A DNA stretch of 64,000 bases, taken from contig NC_083649.1 of the NCBI RefSeq assembly GCF_963576545.1, positions 6,501,406-6,565,405 of the forward strand, in the 5' to 3' direction. A program made the translations under genes and the position numbers. The DNA is from Limanda limanda. Its lineage: Eukaryota; Chordata; Actinopteri; Pleuronectiformes; Pleuronectidae. This document shows, one piece after another, positions 28,001 to 39,823 of the stretch; positions within the stretch are counted from its first letter, which is position 1; the number at the start of each line of letters is the position of its first letter. A model generated the notes under the pieces. It saw only the letters and a list, made by a program, of their open reading frames with translations. It was not told the origin of the DNA and ran no database searches.

Positions 28001-31000
28001 TGCCTCCTGGTGGATAATGCATGACACGTGAGTTGACAGGGGGATCTAATAGACTGGCAGCAAACCACACAACATGTGGGAGTTCTCCTTCCCTTTGCCA
28101 GGCTGCTGCTGAAAGAGACACATTCCTGGTTGAGATATTTCCTAATGAATGGTTGAGGCTGGAATGGTTGGGGAGGAGGAGGAGGAGGAGGAGGAAGAGG
28201 AGGAGGAGGAGGAGGAGGAGGAGGAGGAGGAGGAGGAGGAGGAGGAGGAGCAGGAGGAGGAGGAGTTGGAGGAGCGGAGGGAGGTATAATATATTATATC
28301 AGAGGTCTTCAACAGGGGGTCCTTTTAAAAATATAAAAAATTGGCTTATCAACAAAAAATTTCGCGACCCCCCCTGCAGTACCTCCGCAAATTTTTTTGT
28401 TGATAAGACATTTTTTTATATTTTTAAAAATTTAATTTTTGTTTCGAACAAATTTAAATGTTTTCAAATACACATTAACAATAATCCAACATATTGTAGC
28501 GAACGGATAAATGGAGGCAGAAGACGTTATCTTTCATTCCGCGACATACAATAATAAAAACATGAATATATGAACCTGTGTATTATTTGAATAGCTTTGT
28601 ATCGAATGCACAATAACAGGGTAGTTATGTGTATACATGGCACTAGGCCCAGTTTAATATAAAACACAATTTTTTAAACTAAATTAATATGTATAGTACT
28701 GGGGTCCCTGCTCCATCTCTCCATCAGTTTGGGGTCCTTGGCCTGAAAAACGTTGAAGACCCCTGTATTATATATTTATTTTTTTACAATCCAAAATGTA
28801 ATATTTGATGTGAGCTCTACACCAATCTCATCTCTGCTCTGCAGGTGGCGACTCGCTGTCAGTGAAGTGGAAAAACATAACACACCTCTCGTGGGACAGG
28901 AAACCCTTTGATGATGAAACGCTCTCCTCGTGGAAACAAGTGAACGCAAGAGGAGCCGCGGTGAATCACGACACGCAAGAGAACACACTCGATGATAGTG
29001 TAGTGTGTGTGTGTGGGGGGGAGTGGGGAGGCTGGCAGAGAGCCATTTAGCAGAGTCGCCTCTACATGTGAACGGACAGACGCACACGAGCAGAACTCGG
29101 GATAGGATGCACGGCACGTACGCATGCACACAAGCGCATAATGTGATCGCATGCAAGCAGCAATAATCACGACTGAATGTGATTAACCTTCTGAATCTAT
29201 ATTTTGTATTTCTCTCTTCTCGTGTGTCTGTAGCAGTGCTCGGGGTTTCTACGTCCGCCTCTCATTGTCCTTACACGTAATGTTTCTTCATGTGCTGCGC
29301 AAACACAAATACTCCAATGGGTTCTACTGAAACCCGACCGCGGAATGAAAAATCCATTCATCATTTATTTCTCCCCCCCACCCGTCCATGACATGCGGCT
29401 CCTCGTGCTCCAGTGGGCTGTCAGCGACACGGGCACAAACACAGCACTGCTCCGAGTCAGGAATGAAAAGCTCGGTAGACCTAGTCCATTACACTGCAGC
29501 TGACAACAAACAGACTGGGTAACTATGAGCCAATTAACATGGGGTTTTAAAACCCTGGCTGCAAAACTGACACCGTAAAGACATAGGGCTGGATTTTCCT
29601 GGGGTCGAATTAGATGGTGAATTTCTTTAAGCAGGAGCCCGGTGCGTTGGTTAAGCCTGTAAACGATGCCCCACTTACTGGGAGAAAGCGTTTGAAGCTG
29701 GCCGTCTCTCATGCTATTCTGTGTGCGGATGTCAGGCTCGGTTCAAAGTGGCCCCCCCAAAAAATCCACCGAGACCCTCTGAAAGGCCGGGGTGAAAGCT
29801 TTGCCGAGTTTGAAGTGAGGACCACTCCACCAAAGCTGGCCGGGCTATTCAAGTGTCAGCGTTATTCAGATGAGCCTCGTTAACGACTTCTCTGCAGTGG
29901 TTGTGTTGCTGGAGTTTCATTCCTATACCTGCGGTGAGAGAATTGCTTTCATACATTTAAAATGAATTTACTTATTAGGCAGTATTTCATTTCGTTCAGC
30001 TTTCATTAGTTGTGAGTTATTAAACACAGCGATCGATTGGAAAATATTCAAACGAGATCTTTATCGGCTTTATTGGCTGAAGAAGCAGAGAGACCACAGT
30101 TTTGAATGGAGGCCTAATTGTTAATTAACAGTTTTAATAATTAAACAGGAGATGAGCAGCACAGGATGAAGTGCTGACTTTAAATCAGACACATTAAGTG
30201 TTTGGAAAATGAAGCTTAAGCATCTGGATGGATCTCTGGCTGCTGGCAGCAGTTCAGGTACTCAACCCCTCCTCCTCCTCCTCCATGTTAGCAGACGGGA
30301 CAGACACCAAACCAAAAAGTGTAGTGTAGCCGAGACATTAACTGAACGTCTCCACATATATTTAAGTAGGTAAGTTAGGTTTCAATTAGTTATTTGATGC
30401 TATAAAAACAAGGTGAACACTTTGTGAGTGTAGCTGATTTACTTTTATTCAAAAGATTCTCAAGCTACTGGCTCCAAAAGCTGAAGAAATGTATTAATAA
30501 TATCGATTTAATATATTTATGAACATTACATGAGAGATTCTGAATATTAACACTGACTCTTTCAAGAGTTGTACATGTACAGAGACGACTGGACTTACTT
30601 TTGTCTCTTGAAGGCCAGTTGCTTATGTACATGTACAACTCCTTATAATACCATGACCTGGATGACAGAGACTCTTCACAGATAGAAACAATATCTCACA
30701 GTCTTTAAAACTAGACAAACACACTGATCACTCAGGATAATAAAGAGGTGTTTTATAAGAAAGCTGAATACAGACATACGCTCGTGGAGAAAAACATTAA
30801 CCAGACAATCTGTCTCATTGTGGCCTTTGATTACATTTCATTAAACGACAGAGGAGCCTGACTGATATCGGTTCTTTTTAAATCAGTGCTCATATTGATA
30901 TTTCACATCTGCCTAATTGTGCTTTGCAGCCAACAGACTATCTCTGAAAAGGATCTAATGATATTTGGTTATTGTTGAGTTGTCGCCAGGACTTTGCAAG

Positions 31001-31908
31001 ACTGCTCTGGAATTAATGTTAATCAGCCACAGCTCATACATTCAATTATTTTCACTGATGAAAGGTGACAACGATGGCACCCTTGGAAGGTAAATGTTTA
31101 TGTTCTGCTGGATTCAAAATGGATCCACTCCCGTCAGAAACCCGCCACAAGTGGAAGTCAGGAAATATAACGAGAGAACGAGACTACTATTTCCATTCAA
31201 AAAAAGAAAAAGAAGAAATTGTAATCTGTGCTGTATGGGGAAAGATAAAAGTATGCAGAGGAAATAATGTACAGAACGCAAAAGGTCGTTTTTTTTGGAT
31301 TCACAGCTTGAGATATAAGCCAAAGGGAAGGCAAGTTAATAAGATGTTTTTCAGTTGCTTTGCATCTCACTCACCAGGGCTGTTCCGCTGCTGTTCTTTG
31401 TCCATGTTTGACACTACAAAGGGAGAGAGAGAGAGAGAGAGAGAGTGAAAGTCAGAGAGAGACTGAGACAAACAACACAGAAACCAAAGGGGGAAAAATG
31501 AAACACAGAGAGATCCAGTGTCAGGAGCTGACAAAAGGAAATATCAGGAATCTAAGCAGGATGCTTTATTCTAAGTAAGAAAAGAGACTGAATGGAACAT
31601 GCTTGGCTGGATGCTGTACATTATGTGTTAGTGCTACACTGTGGCACACACACACACACATACACACACAGAGGAGATAACAGAAGATATTCTTTCATAC
31701 CTTCACTTTCAATATCGTCCACAGCATCATTGACAAGACGTATGACTGTTACTATGGAGGCTGGGCAGACACAGGAGAGAAAAGAGGAGAAACAGAGTCA
31801 GAGCCTTTATGAATGGGGTAAGGTTTCATGTGCTGGGTGTAGCCGAGGGGAGAACGTGTGGGTGAACATGTGTGTGTTAGCAGAGTTGCCAACACGTTTG
31901 TTTGCACG

Positions 31909-31948
<40 letters not shown>

Positions 31949-34900
31949 ATAAGGGTTAGGGAGAGGGAAGAGTGCACTCTTCTCTTTCCAGTTGCGCTAA
32001 TTAGACAGGAAACAAAGAGTCTACATGTGTTCCCCTTGTCTCAGAGTAGTACACTCACCCACACATGAACACACACACATGAACACACACACATGATCAT
32101 TAGGGAAAAATCTATCGTATCGAGTGATCTGGGAAAAAAGACCCCCGATAGATTCCATGAAAAGACTTGAGTGAGAAAGTGAGTTGTTCTTCCTCTGAAC
32201 GTCTTGGGATTAACCTCTAATGGGTGAGATGCATGAGAGTCCACTATTCACACATTAGGGAATTTAATGCCTGTGGATCCCGGAGTTGTTTGCTCATGAG
32301 TCTTAAATACACCGAAATGTGGAAAAGTTAATTGAATTCATAGCATTAAATCACTTATTAAAATCTGTGTGGAAACCTGTTTTTATGTGTCCCATCTGAC
32401 AACTTGGAGGAGGCGGGGTTTATGACCCATACTACAGCCCACCACCAGGGGCCGTCACTTTGGGGAAGCATTCATAGATTTATATAGAAAGGCTAGATGT
32501 CTCGTTTAACGGAGCCGGACGTCCGCACATGGCGGCCATCTTGCTAGGGGGCATCTCGCTCACCCATAACATTGTGTTGGTAGTGGTACATAACCATAAC
32601 TTGCTCAATTTTCAACCGACTTTTAAACGATCTGGTTTGTTATAAACGTCAGGGATGTAGTTATGACACTGCATACATTATTCATTTTTTTTTAGAAATA
32701 ACATAATTATTCATAAGTATGCAGTGTCATATCTAGGAGACATTTCACCCCATCCAATGTAGAAGGAAAGGCTGTGTTCATTTGCAAATACTGTGCAAAG
32801 ACCTATGTTAAGAATGACACAAAGATGCAGAAGCATATAGTCAAGTGCCTAAAGTTTCCTCAGGGCTCAAATCAGCCTATGACAAAACAAAATGTTTATA
32901 ATTATGTCTGTATATGACAAGGTAAATACAGTTAAAATTACCCACAACATTTCCAGTTTATTCCCGTTAATTCCCGTATATTCCCGTTTATTCCCGTTAA
33001 TTCCCATGGAATGTTTCCAACTTTGAAAATTCCAGGAATTTTGCAACCCTAGTCCCATCTGATAACTTGGAGGAGGTGGGGTTTATGACCCATACTACAG
33101 CCCACCACCAGGGGCCGTCACTTTGGGGAAGCATTCATGTCATCCATCTTAATAGATGTAGTCTGTATCTATGTATAAAATCCATGAAGACCATTTATAT
33201 TCACCCGCCCAGAGGAGATCATTTGCACCTAAACTGGTAATGTGGAGACATTTGTATCCCCTGAAAATCTCAATAAATAAAACTGCAAAAAAAGACAAAT
33301 CCATTAAAGTCTGTTTAGAATTAATCATTTTTAAAAGTTTTCTGGCTGAACATGGAGGTAGACTCTAATTCTTTTCAAACTGATGTGCAGTTCAGTATTA
33401 ATGATTCAACTTGCGACTATTAGTCAGTCCCACACTTCTCACCGGAGACTGTGCCCACCCACCGAAGTCAGAGTGGGAAGTGGGAAAGTTATCGTTGTCT
33501 TACCGTTGTCATCGAATGACTCGGAGGTGAAGGAGCTGAGTGAGCGATCATCAGAGGTGGAGTCGGAGAGACAGGCCATGTCGTCCACCAGCTCTGACAC
33601 GTCTAACAAACACAGGTTCACACTCATATCAGCATCTTACACTCAAATTCAAAACCAAGAAGTCAAATTTGAATACAATACTCCCATACACCTTTATGTT
33701 ACAGCCATTAGTCAGTGGTGTAATCATTGCTCCTGCTCCTCCCGGCTGTGCAGAGATCCTCTCCTGTCACGACTTTCAATTAATGAGGCTTCATCAGTGT
33801 GACTTTGACTAATCAGGAGAATTTGTTCTGTGGCCTTTTGATTGAAGTCGATGCTTCAATTAGATCAACTGAAGCCTCGTGCATGTGAACTTTGAGTAGA
33901 AGACTCTTTCGGTCTTTGCTCTGAACGGCAGATTACCTGGTTTCTTACAGAAGGGATCAACCCAGAATCAGACTGGACAGGAGAAATGATTACCTTGTCA
34001 GAGATGTCTGACATTTCTCACTTGTGAGCGAAACCTTACCAATCTTTAAAAAATGTCCATCATACCTCCACACTTTCGATCGTCAATTTATTCTCTTTCT
34101 GGCTGGCTATGCCGGGTAATGAGACACTTTGAACAATGGGAACCCGCGTATTGCCGGGTGACACAATCTGGCACGGTGGAACAGTGGTTAGAGCCGTGGC
34201 CACACAGGTGGAGGGCTACTGCTTTGAGTCCCCAGGTCTGTGTGGGTTCTCTCCATCGAAACTGTCAATCACACGTACGTTAATGCAGCGGAGGCGGACC
34301 TTTGCCTCTTGTTCACTTCCAATCTGTGCGAGCTAGGACGGAAATAAGGACACGGTCGTACACGAGGGGAAAGTGCGAGCTACGAGGCCAAAAAAACTTT
34401 CTATAACGAAGCAAATCCGCAGCGTGGCGTCCAAGCTTGGCGACCTGTGACATTCGCCTGCATATGCATATGTGTGACTTTGCCGTGAGCTTGAAACAGT
34501 GAAACTCTATATGTTGGCCCGGTGATATGCTGGCGACCTGCTCAATGTCAGCTGGAGGGGCTCCAGCTCCCCCTGCCTCCCTCCAGAGGACCAGCAGTAT
34601 GGATAATGAATGGATGTTATCCAGTCGGTGGTGCAGTGTGTGCCTCGCAATACGAAAGGTCCTGGAGTTTGCATGTTCTCGTGCGTGTGTGGATTCTCCC
34701 TCAGTCCAAAGACTCAGTCCAGGTTGTGTTAACTTGAAAATGACCCATCGGTGTGAATATGAGCTGATTGATGTGTCAGCCGTGATGTCAGCTGGGATCG
34801 GCTCCAGCCTCACCTCGACCCCTTAAAGGATAAATGGACGAGCTAAGGGATGGATGGACACGCACACACAACCCTCCACACCTAGAGGCCACTTAAGCTG

Positions 34901-37539
34901 CAGAACACTGCAGTATCTCCCACAATGAAATTCAGCCTTTTCCCTCAGAGGCTTGCCTAACTGCTTTAGAGAACAGGCCTTTTTCAAATAAATCCCGGAG
35001 CGGCCACGGCAGCTGCAGGTTCGCTCATTCCCAAGCAAGCAGCCGCCGCGGCAGCTGGAGGAGCCGAGGAGGGCGAGGATCGAATGGAGCTCAATGCAGC
35101 GGATGAGGAACACACCAGACAGAAGTGGAGCCGGGCACGTACCAGATCTTTAAAAGTTGCTCTGCTCTGGTCCTCCTGCTGACACTGCAGCAATCAAAGC
35201 TTGTTTTTTTTTTTACTCTCTCCAGTTACAACTTGACATTTTCTCTGCAAAAACAAGATTACATTTCATTTGGAGGAAAGCTTCCCAGCCTCGGGGCCTC
35301 CAGTTAACCTTAACCTGCGCATCTTAAGAGCCAAACATTCCAAATAAATAGATGCTTAACCAGTCGCTGTGATCCCTGACACTATTCTCCTTCTGTCCAG
35401 CTGCTATTGCAAGGTTTGTATTCTTTCAAATGACTCAAGACTTGCCTCTGAGTGATTGTTTGTCAGGCAGGTGCCAGAGGGGCAGAGCGGCTGCTCTTGA
35501 ATCCAGATAGCAGCGTTTTGCCGTGAAGACAGGGGACGAGACAGTTTGTTAACGGGAGAGACAGGAGCACCGCTCGGCCGGGGGCTTTAATCTGGCAGAA
35601 ATAAAATGCCCGGTTTCACATTATTGCTCAAATTGGTGAAGTGACACTCAGGTATGGGATAATAAACACTTCTATTAGGAATATAAAACTGCTTGGCTAT
35701 AAGAACTGGCAGCTTTGCTGATGTGATTAAATATGTGGGTAAAACTTGTTTTGCTTTATGTTTGCGGGTGGAACAAATATACGAAAGGAGCAGAGAGAGA
35801 AAAGCAGTTTGCAGTTCACTGGCCCGTCAGATGAAATTCAATCTACTTTAAGTAACGACCTTAATGTGTAAAGCCGACTGATTATTGACTTTGGTATTAA
35901 ATGCTCTGGATTCTGAGTCTTCATCAGATATTTACACTTATTTCAATCCCAACTTTGCTTAGAGAATGTTTATTATTTGTCATTTCGGAAAAGTACCAAA
36001 TCTAAATACAGTGAATAACTCCTTCAGGGCACGAATCTGTTCGTGTGGACATAGTTCTAAAACTATATAAACTTTTGATTTCCAACTAAATCCATATTAT
36101 CTTCGCTTCACATTTGTGTTGGTTAAAAGTTTCGAACTCAATTTGTTACCTCACAGCAGCTGACCCCCCCGCAACCCCCCATGACGCCACGTTTGAAGCC
36201 GCTAGATCTGGATTTTTAATTGGATCTGCACCAAATCGCACACACTCGCAATATTTCTCCAGTAAATATTTCTGTTTCCGACATATTTCAAATCCGCTTG
36301 GTCAGATCGTATTGATTTTGACTCATGCATAGTCAAAATGGAAATGAGTTTATTTCCTACATCAATTCATTTTCCCTCTCTTATACCACTGGATCACAGG
36401 ATTTATTATTATGTTTAGTATATATTATATGCGCATACTAAATACTATTACATTTATCATAACATACAGACTAAAATGAAAGTAGAATCTCGGTCAAGCA
36501 TCATCCATGTTTTTTCCACATCTGCACACTCATTCTTTCTTAGCGCACGTCCCAGCCTTCCTCTAAGTTTGGTGGAAATCCATTCTGAAGCTGCTGAAAT
36601 CAAACAAGCAAACAAACAGACAAACACAGAAGAGAAAGAATAACCTCCTTGGCAAAGGAAAACAATCAAAACGACACCTTTGTTTTCTGCTGTTTCCCAA
36701 AATCCTGTGCCGCTTGATCTTGAGCTGCTTTGTTTTCCGCCTCTTTCAACAGCACCTGTGTGTTTACCACAAGTAAAAAGATTTTCTTGTTTTGCAAAAC
36801 AAAACAGAACAAAAATCCATTGCCGGTGTTGCAAGGTTTGTTTCAAGATTGCATCTTTATTCTAATAACCTCTGTCTGTCGTCAGAAGTCTTTCTCTGTC
36901 ACATCCTTGAACATTCCGGTTTTAAAAGTGATGCTTTTTGTTTACCGGACACACAGAGCATTCAGAGAGCAGTCTGGGTTTGAAACCATCTCATAACCAA
37001 ACCCACAGTCTGTGCATGAGGGCCACGGTGTCTGGACATCAAGCTGCAGCTCGCTCAGCCCAGGCTCGGTGGTCATGGTCCGCTGTGTGCAGAAACAAGT
37101 GAAGCGCTCCTGAGGGGATGTGAGCGGGAAGGCAGCGCCATCAATCAAACGGAAATAAGAGAAGCAGAGAAACTGCTCTTATTCTGCATGCAGACGACAT
37201 AACAGAGTTTAGAAAAGGTAAAGATATTTATTTTATCTTTCCTAATTAGGGCCCGAGCACTGATCGAAGGTCAGGTGAGGCCTTATTGAAATTGTAAGGA
37301 TTATTATTATTATTCAGGCAAATGAATTGGCTTTTTGAGGGCTTTACCATGCTCAAATTCTTACAAAAATTTGCAGAAAGTTAGAAAGTGGTGAAAATGT
37401 ACGTATTCTGAAGGAATTTTCAATGGGCGTCGCAAAATGGCTCAACGGTGCCCCCCCGAGACCAATGGAACGTGTTCATATTGACCGGTCTTCACAAAAC
37501 TCGATATACAGGTGTATTTTTACTTTGATGTACTTGCAC

Positions 37540-37572
<33 letters not shown>

Positions 37573-39771
37573 CAAATGAATTGGATTTTTGAGGGCTTTA
37601 CCATGCTCAAATTCTTACCAAAATTTGCAGAAAGTTAGAAAGTGGTGAAAATTTACGTATTCTGAAGGAATTTTCATTATTATTATTATTATTTTTCAGG
37701 CAAATTAATTGGCTTTTTGAGGACTTTACCATGCTCATATTAACAAAATTTGCAGAAAGTAAGAAAGTGGTGAAAATGTACGTATTCTGAAGGAATTTTC
37801 AATGGGCGTTGCAGAATGGCTCAACGGTGCCCCCCCCGAGACCCCTGGAACGTGTTCACATTGACCGGTCAATATACAAAAATCAATATACAGGTGTATC
37901 ATGACCAGACAAACAAAAAAGTCTTCAGGTGCAATTGAAAAAACACAACAGGAAGCCTGCTATTTTGCATTTAGTGGCCATTTTGGCCATATTCCACATT
38001 TTTACTTTGATGTACTTGTTCTCTTTATATTTCCTTTCCTCACACGTTGACTTGTTATTCTGCCAGTGTCTCTCCCGCCGTGTGCCAGCGTTGGCAGCCG
38101 AGCCCGAGGTGACGGACCCGACCCCGGCTCTAATCCCACTAACACTCTGCCAAGCCATATTCTCATCCTGGCACCCAACTTTTTAAATCTCCTACACTTT
38201 CCCTGTTGTTGTGAGAGTCATCGACAAACCACCAACAAAGAACACTCTCACTTCTGTTGAGTTAAGTCAATAGAGGATATAATGAAGTAACATCTGCTTT
38301 GGCTCCTTTCACTTTGCTCATTATTTTTCAAATCTTGCCATTCAAGACAACTTACAACTTTTTAATTGGAGATTGATCCTATAACCTCCAACGGCTCCAG
38401 AAACATCTAGCTCATTGCAGATGATGCAGAGGTTAGGATGTGACATGTAACACATCCACCCTGGCCTCAGCCCTTATCGCCGAGAGCTCTCTAGTCTTGT
38501 TCCAAGTTGACGTCCTCTGGAAACATCGTTAAAACGCCCACTCACTCAACATGTTCTGAAAGCAGCTTACGTCATTTAATCTTCGTCTAATACAAAGTTT
38601 CTCTGCAAACCATCTTGAAGATCGATACGCTCCTTTTACGACTCAGCATGTATGAGAGCACCAGCGCCCAAATCTGAGCGACCTGATTTGTTCATAAAGT
38701 ATTTAATTATTCAAAAGTCTTTATTTATGCATGGTGCAGCAGGTAGTGACAAAAATATGTCCCCTGCTTAGTTAGTAGCTCAGGTTTTGACTCGTGCCCA
38801 TCCATTGCAATTTGAATTATTAATCTTGTTGTTGGCTCCTCTGTGGTGCAAATAAACAACTTAACTGTTTCCAATTGAATAATCAAACCGGCGGTTAACA
38901 CTGTAATCACGCATTAACATAATAAACAGGACATTAGCATGAGCTTAATGTCCTGATAATTAATGGATTGAAATGTAACTGTAAACCTGAGGGGTGCTTA
39001 CTACTTTTAATTATTTTTTTTGTGCCCACACTCAGCAGGACGGCAACAATCCTATTTCCCATTCCCACCGGACGGAATCAATAATTAACAGGGAGGAAGT
39101 TCCCACCACAGGCAGATTTTCTTCAAACAACAAGTCGGACAGAGAATCGAAACATGTGACGTCCACCTCGGCTCTGAGATGTGGTTTATTCCAGATCAAC
39201 CTGAGAAACATCCAGACTGACGTGGAATTATCATGCAACTCGCACCACTGCCCCTTCGCTTTAATATCCTCTCGTTTGTCTGAAGCTGCACGCGATGCAA
39301 ACACCTTCTGTTTGAGCCGGAGTCTTCCAGCTGCCGTCGTGTTCACGTAACCTTTACCTTTATATTGTCTTTGAACAAAAAACGCAGGATGAGAACAAAG
39401 CACCTGACTTCTGGTTGATTACCCTGAGCATTCACACAGAAGTAAGAGAGCCGAGGGGGGGGGGGCAGGAGGACGTCATCGGTGCTGCAGTTTCAGCGGT
39501 GGTACAGAAAAATCTGGTTATATTCTAATGCATTTCCTCCCAGGAAGTAAATAGTAAAATGAAATGATAGCAAAATAAAAAAATAGGGCCTCCTAAGCAC
39601 TCTTGCTTACTCTGGGCCATTTTGCTTTGAAGTGCGTGATCAAAAGCCAGAGATCAGTGTGAAATAAGCTCTGCTCGTCGAGATGATGGTTTGGAGTGGA
39701 ACACAATGAGTTCACGGCCTGTGTAATCTGTGTCTGTTTGATCAGAGGCTGGAAACTGTGTGTGTGTGTGT

Positions 39772-39823
<52 letters not shown>

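Larger units (their letters stand above)
25028..31374 (-). other. fat3: fat3 intron before the last coding exon (6.3 kb)
   Basis: Holds the duplicated promoter-like repeat, a foldback MITE, a (GGA)n run, a hAT MITE and a hairpin, all listed separately. 28,770-30,560 and 30,650-31,370 show nothing I can name. Confidence 0.8.
31752..33503 (-). other. fat3: fat3 intron between the 99-nt and 51-nt tail exons
   Basis: Holds the nested repeat mosaic at 32.39-33.18 kb; the rest is unremarkable. Confidence 0.8.

Noticed and set aside
28021..28554. Arginine-rich plus-strand frame of 177 residues
   Set aside because: Produced by the GGA repeat and a neighbouring MITE; no homology or codon structure.
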